This document shows, in pieces, positions 26,906 through 34,461 of a stretch of 64,000 nucleotides of DNA (position 1 is its first letter; every line of letters begins with the position of its first letter). The stretch covers positions 2,575,203-2,639,202 of the forward strand of contig NZ_CM011002.1 of assembly GCF_000158095.2 (NCBI RefSeq), in the 5' to 3' direction. A program made the position numbers and the translations under genes. The stretch comes from Roseibium alexandrii DFL-11 (GTDB lineage Bacteria > Pseudomonadota > Alphaproteobacteria > Rhizobiales > Stappiaceae). The notes beneath the pieces were generated by a model. It had not been told where the DNA came from. It was given only the letters and a program-made list of their open reading frames with translations, and did not search any database.

Positions 26906-27304
26906 ATGTCCGCTGTTGCTTCCCGGTGTTCGATCCATCAAACCGCCAAGGAACATTTTGAGCCGCTGTTGCAAGCTGGGAACGTGGTCGTCCGGGGTCG
27001 CCGCGCCATCCTTATTCTGGTGATCCAAGAACTCGCTGACATACGCGGCAAGACGCTTCTGTCAGACGTGGAAACACGTGTATATCGCGAAAGTGGACTT
27101 GCCGATTGTGACCCGACGGACAGTATCGACGGTGAAGAACCCAGCGTGTATTTCAGCTGGTTGTTTGGCGGTGCAGTGGACGCATTAACGGTGTCGGGCA
27201 TCTGCACTGTTACTGAGAACAGTCACAACGTCCAAAGCATCCAGTTAAACCGGGTCCTGTCTGACTTCATTGACAACGGAACTGATCTCAGCTTTCTCAC
27301 TTAA
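26906..27304 (+). CDS. Unknown protein of the integrated element
   Basis: A 132-aa protein I cannot assign. It has no signal peptide or membrane helix. The first 45 residues are helical with a short hydrophobic stretch (RRAILILVIQELADIRG), and the middle is acidic (DPTDSIDGEEPSVYFSWLFGG). GAAAGG lies about 10 bases before the ATG. It follows the AT-rich control region on the plus strand, divergent from the primase gene, and precedes another small gene by 35 bp, so the two are probably co-transcribed. Its position is that of an early regulatory or accessory gene. Confidence 0.55.
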   Translation: MSAVASRCSIHQTAKEHFEPLLQAGNVVVRGRRAILILVIQELADIRGKTLLSDVETRVYRESGLADCDPTDSIDGEEPSVYFSWLFGGAVDALTVSGICTVTENSHNVQSIQLNRVLSDFIDNGTDLSFLT

Positions 27305-27339
27305 CGCCCAGCGCCTCAGATGTCCTATGGCGAGTTTTG

Positions 27340-27579
27340 ATGACCAAAATCCCAATTAGCCTGTCTACACTCGGCGATCTGAAAGCTGCGGGTTATGGCG
27401 TTGTCGGTAACTGTACCGCTGCGAACTGCGGGCGCGGTCGGCGATTGGACTTGCAAGCTTTGTTCGATCAGTTCGGTGCCGACTTCGTAGTCGTGAACGA
27501 AAACCGAATTGCAGCTGCGCTAAGGTGCGATCAATGCGGACATCGCGGCGGCGTGCTTACGCTTCATCCGCCTGCATGA
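27340..27579 (+). CDS. Small zinc-ribbon-like protein
   Basis: A 79-aa protein with two cysteine pairs (GNCTAANCGRGRRLDL and LRCDQCGHRGG), arranged as in a compact zinc ribbon. The N-terminus LSTLGDLKAAGYGVVGNC resembles small phage- and island-encoded proteins of Rhizobiales with no known function. The ATG at 27340 is preferred to the TTG one codon upstream. A stem-loop terminator follows about 25 bp after the stop, which supports a real transcript ending here. Confidence 0.6.
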   Translation: MTKIPISLSTLGDLKAAGYGVVGNCTAANCGRGRRLDLQALFDQFGADFVVVNENRIAAALRCDQCGHRGGVLTLHPPA

Positions 27580-27601
27580 ATTGTCTGCGCGCCAGAAAAA
27601 G

Positions 27602-27647
27602 AAAACCCCTCGGCGACGATTGCGGGGGCGTCACCAAGGGGCTTTCT
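27602..27647 (+). terminator. Terminator after the small plus-strand operon
   Basis: A long imperfect stem (CCCCTCGGCGACG against CGTCACCAAGGGG, two mismatches) is followed by CTTTCTT. It closes the two-gene operon that begins at 26906. Confidence 0.6.
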
Positions 27648-27756
27648 TCACTGGCCGTCTGAACGTTATGACGGCTTTGTTGACGCAACGTTAATTTGGT
27701 CGAAAATCAGCTTTGCGCTCGCGCCCAATATCAGCAGCAGAAACGGAACCCGTCGG

Positions 27757-28150
27757 TCAACGGTCTTCCGTGTTATTTAGCTGCCGGTTCTCTCGTATGA
27801 AAATCTGATCAGGATCGCTTAGGTGCTTGGGCAGCTGTCGTCTCGCGACAGTGCGCGGGGCTATCCAGTTGCTCCATTCGCCTCCCCCCTTTGATCGTCC
27901 AGCCGTCTGACCGAAGACGGGCGGACAGGCGTTCGTTGTACTCACACAAATCGGACCGCACTTTCAGCCGTGATGAGAAATCACAACTCTTGCCAGACCG
28001 GAACATGGCGTCACTGAGATAACTCTGTTGCCCTGTTAGCCGTTTGACTGATTTGGTGCCAACCCACAGCGAACTTATCTGCCCTGCAGGATGCCACCCT
28101 AATATCAGCCCGCCATGCACGGTTGCCTTCTGACCGGTTTTGCCGACCAT
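27757..28150 (-). pseudogene. Frameshifted gene next to the IS element
   Basis: Two overlapping minus-strand frames join naturally at a run of six C (27884-27889). Before it the frame reads ...RLSARLRSDGWTIKGG; after a one-base shift it reads EWSNWIAPRTVARRQLPKHL and ends at 27757. The combined product would be about 130 aa, with the N-terminus close to the IS insertion at 28194. I do not recognise the family. The break could be true decay, slippage or a sequencing error in the homopolymer. Confidence 0.35.
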
Positions 28151-28224
28151 AAGTGTCCGTCGTCAGGTAAATTGAGACATCAAGCGGCCTGACTAAAGGA
28201 GGGTCTGGCACATCTGGATTTCAG

Positions 28225-29205
28225 TTAAGCAGCGGATTTGTTGTGCAGCAAGCGCCGTTGTTTCATGGTCCTCCTTTTGATCTTTTCCCGTTCGAGCAGG
28301 ATGGTCTGTCCGCACCCGGTATAGACGTCGGCCGGGGTGAGATTGTTCAGGCTCTCGTGATAGCGCCGATGGTTGTAGTGCCCGATAAAGGCGTCGATCT
28401 GAGCTTCCAGGTCACCTGGCAGAAAGTAGTTTTCCAAGAGGATCCGGTTCTTCAGTGTCTGATGCCAGCGCTCTATCTTGCCCTGGGTCTGCGGATGATA
28501 GGGCGCGCCACGCGTGTGCGTCATGCCCTTTCTGGCAAGGTACTCGGCCAGATCGCCAGAGATGTAAGACGGCCCGTTGTCTGATAGTAGTCTCGGGCGA
28601 TGGACGACGTTGACTTCATCGAGCCCGGCGGCCTCCAGTGCCAGATCGAGTGTGTCCTGAACATCGCTCGCAGCCATGCCGGAACACAGTTTCCAGGCGA
28701 TGATGTATCGGGAGAAGTCATCCAGCACGGTGGACAGATAGAACCATCCCCAGCCGATCACCTTCAGATACGTAAAATCGGTCTGCCAGAGCTGGTTGGG
28801 TACCGTGGTTTTCTCCCGGAACTCATCGGCGGCTTTCATCACGATGAAGGCCGGGCTGGTGATGAGGTCGCAGGCCCTCAGAAGCCTGTAAACACTGGCT
28901 TCCGAGACGAAGTAACGACGTTCGTCAGTGAACTTGATGGCCAGCTCTCTGGGGGACAATTCAGGCTCGTCGAGCGCCATTTCGAGCACCTGCTCGCGTA
29001 CGGAATTCGGGATACGGTTCCACACACGGCCTGAGCCGCCGCGCCGGTCTTCCAGTGCCGCTTCGCCGAACCTGCGATACAGATCGTACCAGCGATAGAA
29101 GGTTGGTCGCGACACGCCGATTTGTTCCAGCGTCCTTTTCACCGGCTGGTGCGATTGCTCGACCAGTCGGATGATTTCAAGCTTTTCGGATGCGGGGTAT
29201 CTCAT
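28225..29205 (-). CDS. IS3-family transposase OrfB (DDE catalytic subunit)
   Basis: A 326-aa transposase with an N-terminal helix-turn-helix (VKRTLEQIGVSRPTFYRWYDLYR) and an rve integrase core. The catalytic triad is visible as WQTDFTYL, LLSDNGPSY and GKIERWHQTLKNRI, with the IS3-type spacing of 35 residues between the second Asp and the Glu. It has its own ATG with GGGGAGGATATCGA just upstream and lies 22 bp after the orfA stop. It is in the +1 frame relative to orfA, so the usual -1 slippage would not fuse the two. The gene appears intact. Confidence 0.92.
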   Translation of the reverse strand: MRYPASEKLEIIRLVEQSHQPVKRTLEQIGVSRPTFYRWYDLYRRFGEAALEDRRGGSGRVWNRIPNSVREQVLEMALDEPELSPRELAIKFTDERRYFVSEASVYRLLRACDLITSPAFIVMKAADEFREKTTVPNQLWQTDFTYLKVIGWGWFYLSTVLDDFSRYIIAWKLCSGMAASDVQDTLDLALEAAGLDEVNVVHRPRLLSDNGPSYISGDLAEYLARKGMTHTRGAPYHPQTQGKIERWHQTLKNRILLENYFLPGDLEAQIDAFIGHYNHRRYHESLNNLTPADVYTGCGQTILLEREKIKRRTMKQRRLLHNKSAA

Positions 29206-29227
29206 TCGATATCCTCCCCATCCCCGA

Positions 29228-29572
29228 TCACGCTTTTTTCAGAATGCGATTTTCCAGCGTCAGGTCGGCGACGACTTCCTTCAGGTCGCGCATTTCACGC
29301 TTCAAGCCCGTCACCTCGCCGGATGTCGCCTGGCGCTCGGTGTCACCCGACAGTCGCTTCTTGCCAGCTTCGAGAAACTCCTTCGACCAGGTGTAGTATA
29401 GCCCCTGCGAGATCCCCTCACGCCGGCACAGTTCGGCGATCGAATACTCTCCACGCAAGCCTTCCAGCACGATACGGATCTTCTCCTCGGCTGAGAATTT
29501 GCGCCGGGTCTTCCGGCGAATGTCTTTTACATGCTTTTCGGCCGACCCCTGCGGCCCGGATTTCTGTCTCAT
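29228..29572 (-). CDS. IS3-family transposase OrfA
   Basis: A 114-aa OrfA. It has a basic N-terminus (KDIRRKTRRKFSAEEKIRIVLEGL), a helix-turn-helix of the transposase_8 family (YSIAELCRREGISQGLYYTWSKEFL) and a C-terminal leucine zipper (LKREMRDLKEVVADLTLENRILKKA). It binds the IS ends together with OrfB. An A6G run occurs just before the stop, as in frameshifting IS3 elements, but the downstream gene is not in the frame that a -1 shift would reach. Confidence 0.88.
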   Translation of the reverse strand: MRQKSGPQGSAEKHVKDIRRKTRRKFSAEEKIRIVLEGLRGEYSIAELCRREGISQGLYYTWSKEFLEAGKKRLSGDTERQATSGEVTGLKREMRDLKEVVADLTLENRILKKA

Positions 29573-29772
29573 CTTCGCTCCCTTGGCGGGCTACGATGTG
29601 CCAGAAATCCTCCTTAGGCCATTTCGCCGATATGTCTCATGGTTGCTGACGGGGAACAGCTGTCGAAGTCCGGTTTCACTTTCATGGTCTTAGGCAAATT
29701 AATATCCCCACTAATCATAAGCCCATGAGGGCGTTATCGTTAATTTCGAAGGGTGTGGGGGATGCCTTCGTC

Positions 29773-29934
29773 TTAGTCGTTTTGGCTTTGCAGCCCTGCA
29801 AGCTCGGCGACAACCTGCGCAAGTTCCTTTGAAAGTTGATAGCGCCGCATAAGGTGCGTTTGCGCCAGTGTTTCCGCCGATGCCTGCCGGTCTTGTAGTG
29901 TGGTCGCAGGTTTAGCTGCCGCTAGTGTTTCCAT
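29773..29934 (-). CDS. Small unknown protein (53 aa)
   Basis: A 53-aa minus-strand frame (METLAAAKPATTLQDRQ, continuing to a helical end LSKELAQVVAELAGLQSQND). The C-terminal half has a heptad pattern that could form a coiled coil. It lies directly downstream of the AlpA-like gene in the same direction. No strong Shine-Dalgarno is seen, and I do not recognise a family. Confidence 0.4.
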   Translation of the reverse strand: METLAAAKPATTLQDRQASAETLAQTHLMRRYQLSKELAQVVAELAGLQSQND

Positions 29935-29984
29935 TGGTTTCAGTACGGCGGGGCTTTCCGTCCTTTACAGGTTTGCCGAACATG

Positions 29985-30170
29985 TCAGGCGGCTGCGGCC
30001 TGCCGGTCCAAGTAAGCTTGGACGTCACTTAGGCGAAAACCGACGCGGCGTTCGGTCAATCGGATACACGGCGGAAAGCCTTCCGTGCCGACATAGTTGT
30101 AAACAGTATTCGGGTGAACCGTCAGGAGTTGGGCGGTTTGTTTAACCGTCAAGATGCGGTCATTGAGCAT
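29985..30170 (-). CDS. AlpA-type DNA-binding protein / excisionase
   Basis: A 61-aa winged-helix or MerR-like HTH protein of the AlpA/excisionase type: ILTVKQTAQLLTVHPNTVYNYV followed by FPPCIRLTERRVGFRLSDVQAYLD. These proteins bend DNA for excision or activate integrase transcription in P4-like satellites and islands. It is encoded between the integrase gene and the primase gene on the same strand. The AT-rich sequence upstream carries a half-site related to the dyad at 26750. Confidence 0.85.
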   Translation of the reverse strand: MLNDRILTVKQTAQLLTVHPNTVYNYVGTEGFPPCIRLTERRVGFRLSDVQAYLDRQAAAA

Positions 30171-30589
30171 TGACTTCGTGTCCTTTCACAAAGGGCTGTC
30201 GGCGGCGTGATAGGTCCACAATAGTTCACAACATCGCCTATCTGGAAAGCATCTTTCATTACAATCTCAGGAACAAAAGAAAGACAAAAATTCACATATT
30301 TTTTATTTCGCGCCTCTCAACCGGCTTATTTCTTCGAAAGAGATCGTATTTGTTGTTTTCAAGTCAACGGATACTTTATCGATACTTTTTCATAAAATAT
30401 CCACAGCTTTCAGACATCGCGCAACAAGCCGAACACCTAGAACGTGAGTTATCTAATACTTAATCAACCAAAAATTTTATTGCATTCAAAAGGCGCTATA
30501 GAGACGCTAAGGCACTGCCCGCACCCCACCCTAGCCGGGACACCTCGAACGGCTCCACAGGGCCGGTTTCTGGCCCAGCGCGTAGCGGT
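30171..30589. other. AT-rich intergenic region between integrase and AlpA-like gene
   Basis: No gene. About 30200-30480 is strongly AT-rich and includes AAGTCAACGGATACT (30361), which matches part of the operator-like dyad at 26750. A short GGGCC/GGCCC hairpin (30560-30576) lies just past the integrase stop. The region probably holds the AlpA promoter and sites for excision. Confidence 0.45.
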
Positions 30590-31894
30590 CTAGGCGCGGC
30601 GAAGGGCCACCACGTTTCCAAGGGCTTCGGTTTCACCGACGATTTCCAGCAAGAGGGAAGCCCAAGCCGTCAGAGCGCGGCGTTTTTCCGGCAGGTATCC
30701 GTATCGGTCATAAACGCGGGTCGCGGCGGCGGCGTTCGCTCCATCGTCGTGCCCGAGGCAAAGCGACACGGTGCTGCGGGCGATGGTCAGGCGTTCGCCG
30801 GTCATGTTGGTGGCAGCGGTGCGTCGCAGATCGTGCAAGCGCGTATCCTTCACCCCGGCGGCTTCGGCAGCGGCGGCGAAGCATCGCGTCAGGTTTTCGA
30901 CGGCCATCGCCGCCCCTTCGCCCCGCAGCGGCGGGAAGACCGCCGCGCCCTTGTATCCGTCTTCGTGCAGAGCAATCGCCGCCCTGAGAAGCTGCACGGC
31001 CAAATCGGACAACGGGACGATATGCGTTCTGCCGTTCTTCCGGCGGCTTCCGGGCATCGTCCAAATCGCGTTGTCAAAATCCAGTTCGGACAGTTCCGCC
31101 TTGGCGACTTCGGCGCGTCGTTGGGCTGTCGCTGCGCAGATACGAACCGCGATAGCAGCCTGCGGATTGGATGCGATTGCATACGGGTTTTCGAGCGCCT
31201 TCCAGATCGCCTTAAGCTCGGCATCGGTTAGAACACGTTCCCGGCTGTCGTAGTCGGTCGCCTCGACAAACCGGCAAGGGTTCGCAGATATCAATTCCTG
31301 AAATTCGGCATAGGCGCAAATCTGGCGCAGGACTTTGAGGGACTGCACGCCGGTCGAAAGGTTGTGATCGTCAGCAAGACCGTCAATGAAAGTCTGCACT
31401 GCCCGCCGGTGTAAGTCCCCGATTGCCGACTTGCCGAACTTCGGCAGAACGAAGCTGTCGAAGTAACCCCGCTCGTATCCCAGCGTCGACGGTTTCTTTG
31501 GTTTGCCTTTTGGACGGTGCCGCCCCTTGGCGGCGGCTTCGAAGTAATCGTTTCCGATCTTTTCGACTGTCAACGCGGTGGCGGCTTCTCTGGCGGCTTT
31601 CTCAGCGGCCTGCGCCGCCTTCCTGTCGGCAACCGGGTCTTTCCCGGTCGATACCTCGGCAAGCACCTGCAATGCGGCTGTGCGGGCGTCAGACAAGCTT
31701 ACAGCAGGGTAGCGGCCAATTGTCATGCGGACGTGCTTGCCGGTCACGTCGGCATACCGCAGCGACCAACTCTTAATGTTGGACGGGGTGCAGCGAAGGA
31801 TCAAGCCCGGAACTTTGGTGTCGCGTAACTCCTGCCGGGTGGCCGTGGGCTTCAGGGCTTTGCAGTGCTGATCTGTCAGGGGCAAGGTCGGCAT
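30590..31894 (-). CDS. int: Site-specific tyrosine integrase of the element
   Basis: A 434-aa integrase. The N-terminus is an Arm DNA-binding domain of the DUF4102 type (LTDQHCKALKPTATRQELRDTKVPGLILR, MTIGRYPAVSLSDARTAA). It is followed by a core-binding helical domain and the catalytic domain with QRRAEVAKAELSELD (Arg), LHDLRRTAATNM (His-x-x-Arg), CLGHDDG and the Tyr nucleophile in VYDRYGY. The ATG at 31894, with GGAG nine bases upstream, is preferred over an in-frame TTG that lies inside a tandem repeat. It is transcribed away from the tRNA-Gly fragment at 32078, the typical position of an integrase at its att site. Confidence 0.93.
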   Translation of the reverse strand: MPTLPLTDQHCKALKPTATRQELRDTKVPGLILRCTPSNIKSWSLRYADVTGKHVRMTIGRYPAVSLSDARTAALQVLAEVSTGKDPVADRKAAQAAEKAAREAATALTVEKIGNDYFEAAAKGRHRPKGKPKKPSTLGYERGYFDSFVLPKFGKSAIGDLHRRAVQTFIDGLADDHNLSTGVQSLKVLRQICAYAEFQELISANPCRFVEATDYDSRERVLTDAELKAIWKALENPYAIASNPQAAIAVRICAATAQRRAEVAKAELSELDFDNAIWTMPGSRRKNGRTHIVPLSDLAVQLLRAAIALHEDGYKGAAVFPPLRGEGAAMAVENLTRCFAAAAEAAGVKDTRLHDLRRTAATNMTGERLTIARSTVSLCLGHDDGANAAAATRVYDRYGYLPEKRRALTAWASLLLEIVGETEALGNVVALRRA

Positions 31895-31906
31895 TGGGGA
31901 CGCTCC

Positions 31907-31936
31907 GGGGGCAACTGGGGGCAACTGGGGGCAAGA
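31907..31936. repeat. Three tandem 10-bp repeats in the integrase leader
   Basis: Three copies of GGGGGCAACT, the last ending CAAGA, lie 13 bp upstream of the integrase ATG. Such direct repeats next to an integrase gene may be arm-type integrase sites or an autoregulatory operator. Confidence 0.55.
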
Positions 31937-32077
31937 TCGGGCCGCGCTGCACGGCTTCAGGCAGGGGTTGGGTTCTTGGCCTAAAAACCGCAGAAAATAG
32001 CCATTTTTTGCCGACCCTCATTGGGTTTCATTGGGTTCTATTGACCTTAGTTGTTTTTCGTTGTAGAGACAACACTC

Positions 32078-32125
32078 AAGCTTCCCAAGCTTAAGACGAG
32101 GGTTCGATTCCCTTCACCCGCTCCA
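32078..32125 (+). other. 3' part of a tRNA-Gly gene, attR-like
   Basis: The segment has an anticodon arm (AAGC TTCCCAA GCTT, anticodon CCC), a complete T arm (GAGGG TTCGATT CCCTT), and the 3' acceptor strand CACCCGC plus T and an encoded CCA. The 5' half (expected to start GCGGGTG) is missing just upstream. This is what remains at one end when an element integrates in a tRNA gene; the intact gene should be at the other, left end. No second copy was found in this window. Confidence 0.75.
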
Positions 32126-32358
32126 GCGTTCTCAAAGCCTTGACTACCCCCCCGGCCACTCACCTGCCCGCAAGTTGACCTAATGTCGTGGTAGTAACGT
32201 TGTGTTATTCTTCTGAGGATGGCGTGTTGTTGAAAATATTATATTGATCGCCTGCCTGTTTCTGAAGCTAATAATTATCACTTTTCTGCCGCCACGTTAG
32301 ACAGAACCTGTCTGCCGTGCCAGTCTACTCCGATACTATAAGCCAGGAGGGGGAGACA
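32126..32358. other. intergenic region between attR and the BCCT gene
   Basis: About 230 bp of normal chromosomal spacer. I see no gene. AGGAGGGGG at its end is the Shine-Dalgarno of the transporter gene. It presumably carries that gene's promoter. Confidence 0.4.
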
Positions 32359-33966
32359 ATGGCAGACACAAGTCACAAAAAGATGCTCGATCCAGATCCA
32401 AGGGTTTGGGATTTCGAGACGGAATACGAGCTGGGACAAGACAATATCCGTCCACTCGGGCTCGACATCCACAATCCGGTTTTCATCGTTTCAGGCATCC
32501 TGATCATGGGCTTCGTTATCGCGGCCCTCGCCAATCAGGAGGCTGCCGCTGAATTCTTTGGCTGGCTGCGCCCATGGCTGACGAGCACGTTCGACTGGTT
32601 CCTGGTGCTGTCGGTCAACGCGATCACCCTTTTCTGCCTGGCGCTGATCGTTCTGCCGGTCGGCAAGGTCAGGATTGGCGGCAAGGACGCCAAACCCGAC
32701 TATTCCTATGCGGGCTGGATCGCCATGATGTTTGCTGCAGGCATCGGTATTGGTCTGCTTTTCTTCGGGGTATTAGAGCCTGTCTATTATAACTTTTCCG
32801 AAAATGGCGGCGCCCGGCCGCTCGGCATCGACATCACCCAACCCGGCAACGAATACATCGGTATCGTCGGCACAATTCACCATTGGGGTCTTGAAGGTTG
32901 GGCGGTCTATGCGGCCGTCGGCCTGTCGCTGGCAATCTTCGCCTATAACCTCAACCTGCCACTGACCTTGCGGTCGGCGTTTTTCCCGCTGCTGGGCGAG
33001 AAAGTGTGGGGTTTCTGGGGACATGTCATCGACACGCTTGCGGTATTCGCGACGCTGTTTGGTCTGACCACGTCACTCGGCTTAGGCGCACAACAAGTTG
33101 CAGCCGGTTTGAACGAGGTCTTCGGCATTGCGCCGTCGCCAATGCTCACCGTTTTCATCATTGTCGGCATCACACTGATCGCGCTCGGGTCCGTGCTGCT
33201 TGGCATGGATGCAGGCGTGAAGCGGCTGTCTGAGATCAACATGATCATGGCCGTCGGCCTGTTTCTTTTTGTCGTCATCGTGACCGGGATCGGCGCCACC
33301 TTCTCGCGATACTTCAGCGTGATGGTCGACTACGTGACCCTTCTTCCCGCGCTTTCCAATCCATTTGGCAGGGAAGACTCCAGTTACTTCCACGGCTGGA
33401 CAACCTTTTACTGGGCCTGGTGGATTGCCTGGTCGCCCTTCGTCGGCATGTTCATTGCCCGTATTTCCCGCGGCCGGACGGTAAGGGAATTTGTCCTGTG
33501 CGCCCTGATTGCCCCGACTGCAGTCTGTGCACTTTGGATGTCCACATTCGGCGGCGCTGCGATCGACATGCTGAATGCAGGCGGCGCAGAAGGCGTGCGA
33601 GCAACGGTCATCGATAGCTACGCACCGGAAGGTGCGCTCTTCGGCTTCCTAAAGGAGTTGCCGCTTTACAGCATCGTGGCACCGATCTCGCTTGTTCTCA
33701 TCGTGATCTTCTTTGTCACCTCGTCGGACTCCGGCTCCCTTGTGATCGACACGATCACAGCCGGCGGCAAGCTGGATGCACCTGTTGTTCAGCGCGTTTG
33801 GTGGTGCACACTCGAAGGTCTGGTGGCCATCGCTCTGCTTTTGGGCGGTGGACTGAACGCACTTCAGGGGGCTGCGGTCTCCATGGGAATCCCGTTCACC
33901 CTCGTAGTCCTGATCATGTGCTATTGCCTATGGCTCGCGCTGCGGTCCGAGTACCGCAAGCTTTAG
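32359..33966 (+). CDS. BCCT-family betaine/choline/carnitine transporter
   Basis: A 535-aa inner membrane symporter with about twelve helices, importing quaternary amines such as glycine betaine, choline or DMSP with Na+ or H+. Family motifs are the glycine-rich MFAAGIGIGLLFFGVLEP, the substrate-box helix WAWWIAWSPFVGMFIARISRGRT (about residues 350-375), and FFVTSSDSGSLVID. The ATG at 32359 sits behind AGGAGGGGGAGACA and is preferred to one 14 codons upstream. The N-terminal extension is short, so strong osmotic regulation through a long tail is not evident. The gene stands alone and ends at a perfect hairpin. Confidence 0.94.
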   Translation: MADTSHKKMLDPDPRVWDFETEYELGQDNIRPLGLDIHNPVFIVSGILIMGFVIAALANQEAAAEFFGWLRPWLTSTFDWFLVLSVNAITLFCLALIVLPVGKVRIGGKDAKPDYSYAGWIAMMFAAGIGIGLLFFGVLEPVYYNFSENGGARPLGIDITQPGNEYIGIVGTIHHWGLEGWAVYAAVGLSLAIFAYNLNLPLTLRSAFFPLLGEKVWGFWGHVIDTLAVFATLFGLTTSLGLGAQQVAAGLNEVFGIAPSPMLTVFIIVGITLIALGSVLLGMDAGVKRLSEINMIMAVGLFLFVVIVTGIGATFSRYFSVMVDYVTLLPALSNPFGREDSSYFHGWTTFYWAWWIAWSPFVGMFIARISRGRTVREFVLCALIAPTAVCALWMSTFGGAAIDMLNAGGAEGVRATVIDSYAPEGALFGFLKELPLYSIVAPISLVLIVIFFVTSSDSGSLVIDTITAGGKLDAPVVQRVWWCTLEGLVAIALLLGGGLNALQGAAVSMGIPFTLVVLIMCYCLWLALRSEYRKL

Positions 33967-33976
33967 ACTCTGGTTT

Positions 33977-34005
33977 GAACGCCCCCGGTCTGTGCGGGGG
34001 CGTTC
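33977..34005 (+). terminator. Hairpin after the BCCT gene
   Basis: A perfect stem (GAACGCCCCCG / CGGGGGCGTTC, 11 bp, 7-nt loop) starts 10 bp after the stop. It stands between convergent genes and may terminate in both directions, although T runs are weak. Confidence 0.7.
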
Positions 34006-34047
34006 ACCACCCTATCAAAGACCGTCCTTGAACCTCCGGTTCACGCG

Positions 34048-34461
34048 TTAACCCCGGACAACGTAGACCGAGCATTTTGCGTGCGCGACGACGTGGCTCG
34101 CGGTGGTGCCAAGCAAGTAATCCTGAACACGCGGATTGGCTGATTCCATCACGATGAGATCCACGTTTCGCTCATCTGCGAGCTTCACGATCTGCCGGTG
34201 TACCGCGCCGAGGCGGACAACTGTCTCCAGTTCGATCCCCTCTGCAGGATGCTGCTCAACGAAACTCTTGAGCTGCTCTTCCCAGTAGGACGCGGAATCC
34301 CGAATGTTGAGGTTCCGTTCCATTTCCGGGGCGATTGTCGCCACCAGAAGCTTTGCCTCCCGGCGCCGTGCCATGGCCTTGGCTTCTTCATAAGCGGTGA
34401 CGTTCAACTGCACATGGCGCAGATTGACCGGGCAGAGGATCAATGACGTGTCGCTGGGCAT
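34048..34461 (-). CDS. Universal stress protein (UspA family)
   Basis: A 137-aa single-domain cytoplasmic Usp protein. It keeps the fold landmarks: an N-terminal strand LILCPVNL, the helix YEEAKAMARRREAKLLVATI, the VDLIVMES segment and a C-terminal AKCSVYVVRG. The G-2x-G-9x-G(S/T) ATP loop is only partly kept (LLGTTASHVVAHAKCSVYVV), so ATP binding is uncertain. The ATG at 34461 has GGAAAGAG in front of it and is preferred to an upstream ATG. It is divergent from bchI with about 300 bp between. A link to phototrophic stress is possible but not shown. Confidence 0.85.
   Translation of the reverse strand: MPSDTSLILCPVNLRHVQLNVTAYEEAKAMARRREAKLLVATIAPEMERNLNIRDSASYWEEQLKSFVEQHPAEGIELETVVRLGAVHRQIVKLADERNVDLIVMESANPRVQDYLLGTTASHVVAHAKCSVYVVRG

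Larger units (their letters stand above)
28194..29616 (-). mobile_element. IS3-family insertion sequence
   Basis: A 1.4-kb element with two minus-strand genes, orfA and orfB. The ends are imperfect inverted repeats: TCTGGCACATC near 28204 on the plus strand and the same word near 29604 on the minus strand, each preceded by AAGGAGG. No clear target duplication could be read. It interrupts the integrated element between the decayed gene at 27757 and the AlpA-like gene. Confidence 0.8.

Noticed and set aside
29228..29240. Classical -1 frameshift producing OrfAB in the IS3 element
   Set aside because: The -1 frame meets a stop within ten codons, and orfB lies in the +1 frame.
30590..31924. Integrase start at TTG 31924
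   Set aside because: It falls inside the tandem repeat and lacks a Shine-Dalgarno, while the ATG at 31894 has one.
31907..31936. CRISPR-like repeat
   Set aside because: Only three 10-bp direct repeats without spacers; no cas genes in the window.
33977..34005. Possible operator before the stress-protein gene
   Set aside because: The stem lies after the ends of two convergent genes, so a terminator is the simpler reading.
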